A stretch of 64,000 bases of DNA, taken from NCBI GenBank assembly GCA_002077065.1, contig NAJO01000016.1, forward strand, positions 434,001 through 498,000. Reading direction: 5' to 3'. The translations under genes and the position numbers were made by a program. Each line of letters starts with the position of its first letter. The stretch's first letter is position 1. Of the stretch, positions 46,882 to 57,656 are shown piece by piece. The notes beneath the pieces were generated by a model, which saw only the letters and a program-made list of their open reading frames with translations, was not told where the DNA came from and did no database searches. Source of the DNA: Cryoendolithus antarcticus (Eukaryota; Ascomycota; Dothideomycetes; Cladosporiales; Cladosporiaceae).

Positions 46882-47575
46882 ATGCAGGTTCATGCAGACT
46901 CCTCGAACTTCGCCGAGGGCGTCTCGAAGGAAGATGCATATATACAAGTAATAGAGCAAGCAAAGACATTGATTGAAGATCAACGGAACTGGGTATCTTG
47001 ATCGATTCCCGTCTTGCTGCTCACTGCTGAGACGTAGCGTAGGTTTGGTGAGTATCCATTTATCTACTTCGCTTTAGTTTGATCCGAATCAAGTCCTGAG
47101 AACCTCCAAGCAACACCGCCAATGCAGCCAGTCTGTTATGGCATGCTCTCCGTGCTTTACCGAGTCCAAGCAATGAGGTGAACTGGGCTGGCTTCTATGT
47201 GCTGGATCCGAGAAAACCCAAGCAACTGATTCTCGGACCCTTTCATGGCAAGGTAGGTTTTGTCAGCTGAGCGTTGGATGTGCCTGGCTGACTTGAGACG
47301 AGGTCGCATGTCAAACGATAGCCTTCGGCCGCGGCGTATGTGGTACAGCAGCAGCTTCCGGCCAAACCCAGCTTGTGCCCGACGTCGAAGCCTTCCCAGG
47401 CCACATCGCCTGTGACAGCGAATCAAGGAGCGAGATCGTTGTGCCAATTTTACAAGGCGACAAGGTTGTCGCGATCATCGACATCGACTGCGCAGTCCAG
47501 TCAGGCTTCGATCTCGTAGATCAGCGGTACCTTGAGGAGTTTGCGGCCTTGCTGGCTGAGGCATGCGACTGGTGA
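46882..47575 (+). CDS. Free methionine-(R)-sulfoxide reductase (GAF domain), with 5-nt microexon
   Basis: Reduces free methionine-R-sulfoxide in oxidative-stress defence. Exons: 46882..46992, 47043..47047 (GTTTG), 47111..47252 and 47303..47575; 176 aa. The microexon is needed. Exon 1 ends RNW at phase 0, while exon 3 starts in phase 2, so no direct join keeps the frame. Adding GTTTG gives NWVCNTANAASLLWH, the family sequence, and a perfect GTGAGT donor follows it at once. Other blocks: MQVHADSSNF, VNWAGFYVLDPRKPKQLILG, GKVACQTIAFGRGVCGTAAA, FPGHIACDSESRSEIVVPI. The three catalytic/resolving cysteines known from the yeast enzyme (VACQ, GVCG, IACD) are all present. Ends at TGA 47573. Confidence 0.92.
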
Positions 47576-48043
47576 TGCATTCCCAGCGCCTCGAACCTTG
47601 ATTTTACATGCAAGCGGGCGCAGCTGGGGCATTCCCGAGCCAGATGCCTGAGCTCTCTGTAACAGATTCCAGGCGGAGCCGCGGCAGCGATTAGAGCGCC
47701 GTCCCCGGATGTATAGCAGCACCGCCTCCTGTATGTGCTAGCAAGCCTTACACCATTCTCTGAGGCTTGGTAACATCAAGAGGCTCCTGTTGCCACCGCG
47801 ATAATTCTCCTGGTTCGGCTTCGGGAAGCAAGACGTGCATTTGGAAGAGCACTGGCGCAAGTATGGGAGAGTACTGTTGCAAGTGTGTAGATTCATTTGC
47901 TCGCGGTATATGACAGAACACCCAGTGGTACATGTCGTCAGATACCCATATCTACCCACCAACAATGCTCGCTCAGAAGGCGGAAACCCCCAAAACTCAC
48001 GATGCGCAACATAGCACAGCCCGGACTGCATCCAGATCTTCCC
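47576..48043. other. Intergenic between convergent genes
   Basis: 468 nt between the 3' ends of the sulfoxide reductase and the membrane protein. No gene or RNA recognised. Confidence 0.4.
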
Positions 48044-49417
48044 TCAGACTTCCAGAGTGTTCGCCACAGCGACCGGTTTTGCCGCCTCCGCCTGTTGCCC
48101 CGCCGCCTTCTCCGCCTCTTGGATGTTCCTGAACGCATGTCTTGGCTGCCATGAGCCCTCCCTCCTCCGATCAGGCACAGGATACATGAGTCCGCTATAC
48201 GGCCATAAAGTGTTGTTGTTCTTCGGGGCCTCGACCTCACGTGCCTCTAGTGATTTGGCCTCTTTCACAGCTTCCACCAGCCACTTATCCCACACTTTTG
48301 TTTGCGGGGCTGCGCGCTTGCCTAGCTGTACCCAAGCCGTGCTCTGTGTGAAGACGATCGCTTTCCAAAGCGCTTCCGTGAAATTCTCATTCTTCGGTCC
48401 TTCTTCTACGCTGTGCTCGAGGACGTCGTAGCAGGAGAGGTCCCAGTGTAGGCGTTGCGGAACGGCGGCTGCGGCCCAATGAGCGGCGTTCAGAATGATG
48501 TATGCGCCAGCCCAGCAGAACTGGAGTTGAAGCTTTGCATTGGCGAGGAAGACGATGCCGAGCATGAGCATGAGCGTGCCGAGAAGTGAGATCAGTCGAT
48601 AGATGGTAGCGCTGGAGATCCTGTAGTTGATCTCTTCTGGCGCGAAGAAAAGCTCGCGAGCTACTTCTTCCTCGCATTTGACTATCAGGTAGCTGCCATT
48701 GGGATAGCGAATGACAACGTCGCCATCTTCCTTTTCGGAGCCGTGGGGACGTTTCGGTAGTTGGAGGGTCCACTTGTTGCTGAAGCCGACGAGGGTTGAC
48801 AGGAGAGACAATAGGATCGTGGCCAGAAGTGACATGCCGTCGCCGAGGCAGATGCTGATGATGAAGAGTGACAGCGAGAGGAGGGCTCCGAGCAAGGTGA
48901 CGTATGTCAGAGGACCGGCCGCAGTAGACTTCACCACAGGTAGATTTTCGTAGGTCGGTGACTTTGATACTGTCTCTCGCCTAGTGGGCGTGCCTCGAAA
49001 CCATGTGTCCACTCGCGTAGGCGGTATGGTCTTCTTCGGGGTTTTCGTCACTGACACGCATCGAACTGTGAACGCCGGCTCGTCTTCTCCGCTGTCCATG
49101 GACAATAGTACATGAGCAACATGATGCAGGTGATCCTTGTAGTTTCCGGTGTGTACTGCAGTCACACTAGCAGCTGTGGGCGGCAGACTATTGGGCCTGG
49201 TTGGCCGAAGAAGTGCTTGAGGAGCGGGGAGCAGTCGTGGGATGTAGAACAGGCGGGAGAGTGCGGACACTTGGGCAACTGACAGAATGGAACCTTCTCC
49301 CAGTACGGCGAGGAATCCGACAATGTCCAGCTGGAACTCGCCAAATTGGTAGGTCCACATCATTTGCCAGTCATGCCCTGGAATGGCGATAGTTGCATTG
49401 TTGGAGCCGCCGGTCAT
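48044..49417 (-). CDS. Multi-pass membrane protein, unrecognised
   Basis: Single exon, 457 aa. Hydrophobic segments: one near residues 30-55 (LDIVGFLAVLGEGSILSVAQ), two close together in the middle (YVTLLGALLSLSLFIISICL; LLATILLSLLSTLVGFS), and two later (LISLLGTLMLMLGIVFLA; CWAGAYIILNAAHWAAA). Between them lies a soluble stretch VVIRYPNGSYLIVKCEEEVA and ELFFAPEEINYRI that I recall from unnamed fungal integral membrane proteins. The C-terminal part contains WVQLGKRAAPQTKVWDKWL and a conserved-looking end MYPVPDRRREGSW. There is no known transporter or enzyme motif, and NxT/NxS sites are few. Frame clean; function unknown. Confidence 0.75.
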   Translation of the reverse strand: MTGGSNNATIAIPGHDWQMMWTYQFGEFQLDIVGFLAVLGEGSILSVAQVSALSRLFYIPRLLPAPQALLRPTRPNSLPPTAASVTAVHTGNYKDHLHHVAHVLLSMDSGEDEPAFTVRCVSVTKTPKKTIPPTRVDTWFRGTPTRRETVSKSPTYENLPVVKSTAAGPLTYVTLLGALLSLSLFIISICLGDGMSLLATILLSLLSTLVGFSNKWTLQLPKRPHGSEKEDGDVVIRYPNGSYLIVKCEEEVARELFFAPEEINYRISSATIYRLISLLGTLMLMLGIVFLANAKLQLQFCWAGAYIILNAAHWAAAAVPQRLHWDLSCYDVLEHSVEEGPKNENFTEALWKAIVFTQSTAWVQLGKRAAPQTKVWDKWLVEAVKEAKSLEAREVEAPKNNNTLWPYSGLMYPVPDRRREGSWQPRHAFRNIQEAEKAAGQQAEAAKPVAVANTLEV

Positions 49418-50432
49418 GTTGGCGGTAGTGATGTGATTTAGTCAATGTGTTGAGTCGCCTTTGGTAAAAATGGCTACATAGTCAGATTGTATGCTTCGGG
49501 GAGCAGTGTATATATAGTATGTAGAGAGGAGGAGATGAGGCTCTTTCATGTAGTCTACCTCACCGGGGCGCCATATGCAGGCTCAGCCACTGAAGGTAGT
49601 ACACCGGAGCGAGGCGCCTACGCGCTGTCAGGCCGCCCATGTGCCTGAGATCTTCATAATATGATCCAAACAAAAGGGCAGGTGCTGTACCAACTGAGTT
49701 TACGATACCTGAGGTGGTGGATCGAGATGAGAACCATCGATGGACCCAAGAGCCAGTGCTATCGCCCACTGCTCCCACGGAGTCAGGCGGTGAGGATGCG
49801 CCATCAGGCAGCCAGGCACATTTGCATGCTCCGCCCCACGGGTCAGGCCGCATCTCTCGACGTCGCAGCATAGCTCCTCGATGCCAACGATGGCTTGTTG
49901 TCAGTATGGCATAATAATTGGAATATCACAGAGACATTGTCGGCACTCATGCTTCCAACCCATTCACTGTAATGATAGCGGACCACAAGCAACAGCGGGC
50001 CGCCCCACAGCAAGCTCTTCTGGGACTCTGGTAGTGTCAATACGGTTGTGAGCCGTGGAGGCGCAGCAACTCTTCCATCACACCTTGTCCTCCCCAGCCT
50101 GGCCGCTCTATGATCGCCAGGCCATTGGGGTGACCATATACTTTCTCACGCGCTGCACTGCCCTACAGCATGCTGCCTGGTCTGGCTTAGGTGCCCCACG
50201 CCTACACGCGACCGAGCGACGGGATTGCGGCTCCGGCTTAACATCTAGCGTTGAGTTGAGAACGAGGTCGCCGCAGAGGCCGAAACGGACTCATAACTCA
50301 TCGTGACCACGGGAGCTCAGCCTTTTCATCATAGCCCCCTCTCATCAAGGTACATAGCTAGTCGCCCAGAAGCCCTGCATCGATTGTCGCACAGAGAAAC
50401 GTTGCTCCTTCAACCGAGCTACCCTACTGATC
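49418..50432. other. Intergenic, about 1 kb divergent upstream region
   Basis: Upstream of the membrane protein (minus) and the deaminase (plus). A minus-strand segment at 49675-49705 looks like a tRNA D arm but has no matching anticodon or T arm. No gene supported. Confidence 0.4.
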
Positions 50433-52704
50433 ATGTCGAAGCAGCTCCGAATCGTCACGGTCCGAGATGCTGAAGAGTGGCAAGTGCGCACGGCTCCAGT
50501 CTCTCTTCCCGATCGTAGTCGAACGACTATGCTACGCAGGGTGAGTCAGAACCGCGCAATTTCATCACGGAATCGTGACAGTTGCGCTCGCATGTGGCGA
50601 ACACTGAAGCGAGCGTTCATCGACGGCTAACATTTGAACAGCTCCGTAAGCGGCGGGCCGACGTAGACAGCCGTGACGGCGAGAGCAATCAGAAACGCGT
50701 CGATTCATTGCTTGTGGACGAATCATCTCCTACAAAGCCTACCAAGCGAAGTGCTTCCAGGAAATTCATCAAGACTTTCAAACCATCAAATCCGTTACCC
50801 TTCTCGATGCAAACGACTTCGATAACAATGCAGGCCAATGGAATGCAAGATCTCGGAGCACAAGTCCATGAAGCTCTCTCGAATTGCATCGGAGAGACTG
50901 GCCAGAATGAGGAATATCGCCACCAGCGTGATCAGCTACTTACAGACGAGGGTAGGGACTCATGGGAGTCCAACGTGCGCGACCGCGCCTCGCTGTCACA
51001 GGGCAGAGCAGCGATCATCGTACGCAAGATCCGAGAGAAAGAACGAAATGACCCCGAAATCTTCGGCAATCTGCCCGGAGAAGCTGTGCCCGGACCGCGA
51101 ACCCATGACCTCGGCGGCAGATACCTGAAAAATTATGCAAGCATCAAACGCTCTAAGGTGTATGAAATCGCGAAGAAGGCGCCCAAGGGTGCTCACCTCC
51201 ATCTCCACTTTAATTCCGAACTTCCGGCTCGCACTCTTTTCCCAATCGCTCGCACGATACCTGAGACAATGTATATCCGTTCGACGTGCGCACTCATCAG
51301 CGAGGAAGCATTATCGGACTGTGAGATTACATTCAACGTGCTCCCGAAAGGTGCCGCATCTGGTAACATATTCGAGAACGCTTACAATCCCGACTTCAAG
51401 CAAGCTCCGCCTAGCGCATACATGCTATGGAGAGACTTCAAGATCGAATTCATCCACAGATTTCCGCATTCTGTACCACCGGCAGAGTACGAGGATGCGC
51501 TCGAGCCGCCAGAGCGATGGGCTCGCAATAAGATGGTCATCACAGAGGACCTCAAGTATAAGAAAGCGCAGACCCACAATGAGATGTGGGCATGCTTCAA
51601 CCAGGGCACTCGAGCATTCAAAGGTCTAGTGAACTATGCAAGCGTCTACCGAGAGTACGTCGGGATGGCCATAGTCCGCATGATACGTCACAAGGTCATG
51701 TATGCGGAATTACGACCAATGATGCTAGACAAGACTATACCCACTGATGACGGTACGGGCTTTTTGGACCACAAGGCACAGATGAACATCATTTTGGAGG
51801 TTGTGAAGGTGAAGCAAGACGAGCTGAGGGCAGCCGGCAAGCTCGAACATTTTCCCTTTGGCATGAAGATCATTTACTGCACGCCTCGGAGTATACCCAG
51901 AGAGCGCATGAAGCTCGAACTTGAAGACTGCATTAAGCTGGCGCTGCAGTTTAAAGAGCAGAAGCTGATATGCGGTAGGTAGTTTGCATATTACACGCAG
52001 TGATATCGCTGACATTTCCCAGGCTTTGACCTCGTGGGCGCTGAGGACCGTCCAAATAATGTTAGCTTTTACGCCGATCTTCTGGTGGCGTTCAAGAAGA
52101 CCTGCAAGTCGCTGGAGCTCGACATCCCCTTTATGTTCCATGCTGGTGAGACTTTGCTCGATACTGGCGGGTCTAAGGATCCAAGGAACAGTAATCTTTA
52201 CGACTCGCTATTACTAGGCGCAAAGCGTATTGGCCACGGCTATGCGCTTGTCAAACATCCGCTACTGATAGAGAAGTACAAGAAGTCAAACATCGCCCTT
52301 GAGCTGTGTCCGATCTCAAACGAGCTACTCGGGCTGTGCGGCAACGCACGAGAGCATCCCTATCCCGCTCTGCTAGCAGCTGGTCTGCATTGCACGCTGA
52401 ACGCAGATAACCCTGCGTTGTTCAGGTGAGTCTTATCGTTTCTTCAACTATATCAAACAGATCGTGATAGCTAAACAGTGACGACAGATCTTCGATCTCT
52501 CATGAGTTCTATCAAGTCATGGTCGGCGATCCGCGCATGACTCTCCATGGTTGGAAGCAGCTTGCTGAATGGAGTCTTGAGCATGCTTGTTTGACCGAGA
52601 GCGAGGTGGCGAGAGGACTGCGGATCCTCCGCGCTGATTGGGAGATTTATTGCCAGTGGATCGTGGATACCTATGGTGCTGAAGCTGATGCCGAAGAAGA
52701 TTGA
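50433..52704 (+). CDS. Adenosine deaminase-related protein, ADA2/CECR1 (ADGF) type
   Basis: Four exons: 50433..50540, 50642..51974, 52023..52425 and 52479..52704; phases match; 689 aa. Members hydrolyse adenosine to inosine with a catalytic zinc. Metal and catalytic motifs are visible in order: KGAHLHLHFNSELP (His-x-His), FMFHAGETL (catalytic Glu), RIGHGYALV (His), LELCPISNELLG, and LNADNPALFSDD (Asp; splice-joined). The last motif has Asn where classic deaminases have a second Asp (DDP). An N-terminal region of about 190 residues (basic, Ser-rich, no clear signal peptide) precedes the barrel. The lack of a secretion signal differs from animal ADGF, so an intracellular role is likely. Activity on adenosine itself is not proven by sequence. 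Confidence 0.9.
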
Positions 52705-53281
52705 GGCTTGCCAAGGTTCCCGTCAGGCTGTACACTCGGACTAACGCGCAGGCACAGAGCCAGACCAGCAGCACGATTACTAATCTACGGCGCCTCGAAC
52801 GATACCCCAGACGGCTATTGGCTGCCGAGGTCCACTCTAAGTTGACGACAGGTGCCCATACCTCACGCATTGCGCCGAGGGATGTCTGACGCGTGATCAA
52901 TGGCTGGGTAGAACGGTCAGCGCTCGGCCTTCTGTGCGGGTGCGATCGAGACAGGCCAGATCCTCTGGTGACAGCGTTGCAGCAGATAGCCCCGAGACCA
53001 TTGATGAAGTTGATTTGCGCCACCGAGCGGTCTCACCGTCGATTTGAGGACTCAAACCCCATCCTGGCCAACTGCAATCGGTCAATTCGCTGGGCGAGGC
53101 TTGCGCCATTGAGATTCCGTGGCATATCCCTTCGATCCACTTTACTTGCCGTATACTGCCAACTTGATTTCAAAGCACGATTGATACCGAGACTTCATTC
53201 ACTTCGCGAAAAGTTACAAGACAATTTTCTACTATACATTCGACAACTCACATAGCGTCTCTCCACATTTCCATCCTGATC
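52705..53281. other. Intergenic
   Basis: Between the deaminase gene and the broken OYE gene on the same strand. Nothing recognised. Confidence 0.4.
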
Positions 53282-54635
53282 ATGGCCAACACGATGTACC
53301 CCTCCTCTGTCCGCTACAATTCTCCCAAGACAGATGCCTCTCCCCTCGGCCAATCCCTCACATTCCCATTCTCCAACCGGACAGCTCCAAACCGCTTCCT
53401 CAAAGGTGCAATGACCGAGCGCCTTTCAAGCTGGTCGCCCACTTCTCTTCCTTTACGAGGCGTACCAAGCAAAGCAATTCAAGATGTCTATCGCCACTGG
53501 GGTCGTGGCGAGATTGGCCTGAGTCTTACTGGCAATATCTTGATCGAATGTGACCACCTCGAAGCCCGCGGAAACCCGATCATCACGCCCGACGACCCTC
53601 TGGAAGGCGAGAGATTCGGGGCGTTCACCGAGATGGCAAAGGTAGGAAAGCAGAGTGGAAGCGGATTGCTAGTGGCTCAATCTCTCACCCCGGCCGACAA
53701 GTCGAGGACAGGATCCAACCGCATCCCATTTCGGCCTCGGACGTGCAATCGGCTGGCACTGTCATTGGCTTGACCTTCGCCAAACCTCGCGCTGCTACGA
53801 AGGTAGATATCGCCAGGATCATTGAAGGCTTCGCGCACGCAGCTGAATACCTTGAGAAAGCTGGCTTTGATGGCGTGGAGCTGCATGGCGCACATGGGTA
53901 TTTGCTTGCGCAATTTCTCAGCCAACTACGAACCTGCGGACAGACGAGTATGGTGGCAGTCTCGAGAATCGCGCCAGGTTGATCACGGAGATCGCTGCTG
54001 CCATCCAATCTAGAACCGAGCGAGACTTCGTGCTTGGGATCAAGCTGAATAGTGTAGAGTTCCAAGATGGTGGCTTCACCACCGAGGATGCAAGGGATCT
54101 CTGTGCACTGCTCGAAAAGTCCAAGTTCGACTTCGTGGAGCTGAGTGGCGGAACGTACGAATCCCTAGCGTTCACGCACAAGCGCGACAGCACTCGCGCG
54201 CGAGAAGCTTTCTTCCTGGATTTCGCGGAGCTTATAGCGCCTGCGTTGACGAAGACCAAAGTCTACCTCACTGGCGGGTTCAAGACAGTGCCCGCCATGG
54301 TGAAGGCGCTCAACATTGTCGATGGTATCGGGCTCGGGCGACCGCTGTGTCAGGTGCCGTTCCTTTGTCGCGATATATTGGCAGGTTCAGTTACTGGTGC
54401 GATAGAGCAGGCGGTCGACAGAGACGACTTTGGGGTCAGTTTAACAATTGCTGGAGCGCACATCACGCAGCTGAGCAAGAACGAGAAGCCGGTTGACATG
54501 AGTGATGAAGCGAATGTGAAAGCTTTCATGAAGGATATGGGCGAATGGAGAACGAAGGCCGTGGAGGACCAGGCTATGGTGGGTTATGGCAATGTGGAGA
54601 TTGTGAGCCTTCGAGGAGAGCCGATCGAGGTGTAG
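53282..54635 (+). pseudogene. NADH:flavin oxidoreductase (old yellow enzyme family), two frameshifts
   Basis: The intact family are FMN enzymes reducing activated alkenes, often beside detoxification or secondary metabolism genes. Remains: SNRTAPNRFLKGAMTERLSS, YRHWGRGEIGLSLTGNILI, then, after a 1-nt loss near 53681 (CAA TCTCTCAC for CAA xTCTCTCAC), [20 protein letters not shown] and [29 protein letters not shown]. After a second 1-nt loss near 53924 come [59 protein letters not shown] and VYLTGGFKTVPAMVKALN, to TAG 54635. The three segments lie in frames that step by one each time. Flavin-binding and HGAHGY segments are otherwise well kept, so inactivation is recent or the site deserves resequencing. 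Confidence 0.85.
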
Positions 54636-54954
54636 GAGATGTGGAGCAGTTCTCGAGAATCGCGGTGAGAGCACAGATTGCGCTTTCGCTTACCTGTCTA
54701 TCGATCCTCGTAGACGGTGTATGATCGCGCAATCGTGAGGTTCCTGGTGATTCGACATCAACCCGTCACCTCTGACACGAATGTCAGTCAAGGTGCGAAA
54801 CGCCCACGGTCTCGCACAATCCTGACACGCAATGTATACTCGCAGCGTCTCGTTGCCCAGGGACATCATTCTGACCAGCGTGCCTACGGAGACTTCGTGG
54901 CGGAATATCATGGGTTTCCACATAGAGGCAGCACTGCATCATATACAGCGTGCG
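54636..54954. other. Intergenic
   Basis: Nothing recognised between the OYE remnant and the degenerate minus-strand stretch. Confidence 0.35.
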
Positions 54955-55510
54955 TCACTGCAGACCATCCGCAAATTCCGCACAGCTTTCCTGATGCCAA
55001 CCCTGGGTATCATGCTCATGCCCGAGGAAAACATCATTTTCTTTGAGCTCGGCAATGATATCCGACAACGCCAGCGCGATCAGTCGATGCTCCGCTGAGG
55101 TCGGCACCGGGCAGTATCTCAACGTCCTTTCGAAAACCCACGTGAGCGCCACAGGATGAAGGTTGTGGCGGCCGTTGAACATGATGCTGCGTGACGCCAT
55201 GCCTTTGCTGCGAAGTTTGTCCGCGCCGTGCGATGCGAGAGCAACTAATCTTGTGCGCCAGAGAATGCTGGGCTCGTCGCTGCGTCGAATGTGCCTCTCG
55301 ATGATTGCGTGAAGATCGAACCACCCACCACCTGAGTACCCTGCTCAAATGCTTGCAGAATGGCACAGGCACAGTCGTTCCATTGGCCAGCGCTCGGCAT
55401 CCGGCAATGAGATGGTGACACAATAGCATGCAGGGTCGCTCGTCATGGCGTTTCTGCGGTAGACGTGCAACGTTATTCTCTATCGCGTGAACGAACTCAA
55501 CTTTGCACAA
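54955..55510 (-). pseudogene. Degenerate coding-looking stretch, unrecognised
   Basis: Protein-like segments appear on the minus strand in changing frames: VEFVHAIENNVARLPQKRHD and LLCHHLIAGC, then WNDCACAILQAFEQGTQ, then GGWFDLHAIIERHIRRSDEP, WRTRLVALASHGADKLR, HPVALTWVFERTLRY and IALALSDIIAELKEND, ending at TGA 54955. The order and helical character suggest one old gene with at least two frame breaks. It faintly recalls the fungal DUF3632 group, but I cannot support an assignment. Confidence 0.3.
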
Positions 55511-56132
55511 AACCTACTTCCTTCCGATGCCACAACATGGCCACTGGAAATTCGACGCGAGGTCATCGTCAATACAATCCGCAGTTCGGGCTCGAGCGGA
55601 GCGCGGTGCATGGCATGCATGGCGTAGCTGCTTAGTTGCTTCTTGGGCGTTGATCTGTGCGTGTCGTCAATTCTGATTTGTTGCCATCTGCTGTAAGTGA
55701 AGATCCACTTTTCATGCGTTCACGATCTTCCTTCGCGCCTGCGCACTTCAGCTTGAATTTCGTACTCGCTTAATGGTAGCAAGAGGATCGTTTGGACAGA
55801 CGCAATTACCTCCGCTCTGAAACATCCTCAAAGCCGACTTCACCACATTTACTGGAGACGACGTTCCACCAGCACTCCATTATCGCATCACGGTGTACGA
55901 CCTTCGTAATACGCCCGGCCCTCTACGTCGAGTACTACACTGGCCCTTCGCCCATACTCGGTACTAAAGGTATAACGTGTGGTAGAAGTGAGGCTTCAGC
56001 ATCAACGAAATTCTACCTTGGCACTGGCCTTTCTCCCCAAACACAATCGCCAAAATTCCACCCTCGCCCTCACCCCGCGCACTCTCGCCAGGTCGCACCC
56101 CGCGCATACCCTCGCCCCTGCCTTCACCCAGG
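55511..56132. other. Intergenic
   Basis: Promoter region of the gene at 56133; the end is low-complexity (C-rich) and open in several frames without protein character. Confidence 0.35.
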
Positions 56133-56678
56133 ATGAGGCCCTCTTCGCCGCTGTCTGGTTTCACGCCGGCGCCACGATTCGAACCGGGAGCATCCCATCC
56201 AAGGCCAATCCATACCCGAGTACCCTCGGCATCAACGGGGAACACAGCGCGCAGAGCCGATACGCGATCGCTCAAGCTGCCGTCACTTCCCAGATTCCAC
56301 CCAGCGAACTTCCCTTCGACACATCAGCACAGTAATCTGAGTCCCGGTGAGGGACAGCAAGCGGCGCCAATGAGTCCGAGAAGTCACTCGAGGATGTACT
56401 CCGATGCGCAGAAGCAGCTGCTTATGTTCCACCGAGGTAGTGTGCAGGCTGCTGCAAGTAGGAGTGGGAGCTTGGAGAGGAAGCCGCTGAGTCCGAGGCT
56501 AGCACCTTTGGCGAGCCCTGGCTTAGTCATTACGCCATTTGAGCTGGAATTGGAGGAAGGGCTGGAGTATTTTGATAAGCGAGAGGTGGCCAGGACGCTG
56601 GCAGAGCAAGGCGAGGCATCACGCATTGAGGGAGACCAGGGAAGCGAAGACCAAACTAGGAAAGGGTGGGAGCGGTGA
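56133..56678 (+). CDS. Conserved hypothetical, Ser/Pro/Arg-rich
   Basis: Single exon, 181 aa from ATG 56133. The N-terminal half is disordered (SSPLSGFTPAPRFEPGASHP, KLPSLPRFHPANFPS). The C-terminal half has SPRSHSRMYSDAQKQLLMFH, then SPRLAPLASPGLVITPFELE, then an acidic end with YFDKREVARTLAEQ. I associate the PRFHPANF, DAQKQL and SPRLAPLGSPGPVTPxELE pieces with an unnamed protein family of filamentous ascomycetes. There is no transmembrane segment or catalytic motif. Multiple SP and RxxS sites suggest phosphorylation; role unknown. Upstream exons cannot be ruled out because other frames are open there. Confidence 0.6.
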   Translation: MRPSSPLSGFTPAPRFEPGASHPRPIHTRVPSASTGNTARRADTRSLKLPSLPRFHPANFPSTHQHSNLSPGEGQQAAPMSPRSHSRMYSDAQKQLLMFHRGSVQAAASRSGSLERKPLSPRLAPLASPGLVITPFELELEEGLEYFDKREVARTLAEQGEASRIEGDQGSEDQTRKGWER

Positions 56679-57039
56679 TGACAGGGTTAGTGATAGCCAC
56701 GAATTTGCTGTATTAGCGAGCGCACGGCGTCCTGAACACCAAAATATAGCATGCATAGTGAAAGTGGAAAAGTGGTTGGATCAGAGTATCTCTTGGCTCT
56801 CAAGATAGCAATCGAACATTACAGCACTGTTACGCATACATGATCTCGAAATGTCCAAGATCAACGCCGTCCTCACGACCATTTCCGCTGTATCATCGTG
56901 AGACAAGTGGACATGTTGCGCATGCTGCGCTAATATGTCATTTATGGCTTGGCAAAAAGCTCACCTCACCCTCACATGTCAGCGTCGCTCCTTCCACTTT
57001 CGCTCCTTCTGAAAGATACAACATGCAGCCAAATCTGGC

Positions 57040-57044
57040 AAAAA
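57040..57044 (-). terminator. Candidate Pol III terminator for tRNA-Asp
   Basis: A T5 run on the minus strand lies 33 nt beyond the 3' end of the interrupted tRNA-Asp. Confidence 0.4.
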
Positions 57045-57077
57045 GACCTTGTGTCAACAACGCAACAGACGGTGATG

Positions 57078-57226
57078 CTCCTCGACAGGGAATCGAACCC
57101 TGATCATTATGTTAGGGGATTGCTCAATGCGGTGAAGGATCGAACCACGTACCTGGTCTCCCGCGCTCGTGAAAGCTAGAACTCGTGTTTGACAAGCGGA
57201 AATCATGACCACTAGACCATCGGGGA
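57078..57226 (-). tRNA. tRNA-Asp(GUC) with 24-nt intron and a 53-nt insertion in the T arm (possible pseudogene)
   Basis: The minus strand starts TCCCCGATGGTCTAGTGGTC, with a normal D arm. The anticodon stem is TCCGC/GCGGG and the loop is TTGTCA + 24-nt intron + C, giving anticodon GUC and an intron at 37/38. After AGACCAGG the expected T arm is interrupted by 53 nt, then GTTCGATTCCCTG and TCGAGGAG close the molecule. Removing intron and insert leaves 72 nt, the normal tRNA-Asp length, with one acceptor mismatch (C4-A69). The insert is flanked by CAGG on both sides and contains a second B-box-like GGTTCGATCC. It could be an insertion, a partial 3' duplication, or a non-canonical intron. Confidence 0.7.
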
Positions 57227-57656
57227 AGAGATCGCGGTGCGATCGATGGTAGTTGGATGGGATATAGCCTAGCCACATTGACTATAATCTCTATTGTTAT
57301 GAGGCGATCTGTGAACGCCATACGTCCTGAGAATACCGTTGATCGCGTCGAGCTCATAAGGAGACTAGTGAGTCCAAATAGTCTGAAAGCAGGCACTTGG
57401 ACACGACATCTGGATCAAGCACGGCATTCCCATCATCGATGACCACCTCAACCCTACGGAGTACCGTTATGGATACGCCACGTTCGTCTACACGTCCGAA
57501 GCATAGGAGGCTCATTGCAGTGATCATCTAGACGACGTGCCGGCTTTCTGCAGCAGGTTTTTTGTTCGAGGTATTGTCATCAAAGCTGAATACTGCCCCT
57601 TCTGCATCGTAGCAAGAGACCGGCTCCCGTCAATTCGGTACCAGCAAGTTTCCTGA
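57227..57656. other. Intergenic
   Basis: No recognised feature; upstream side of both the tRNA-Asp (minus) and the C2H2 remnant (plus). Confidence 0.35.

Noticed and set aside
49672..49715. Possible minus-strand tRNA (sequence like CTCAGTTGGTACAGCACC)
   Set aside because: Only a D-arm-like piece is present; no matching acceptor stem, anticodon stem or T arm could be built.
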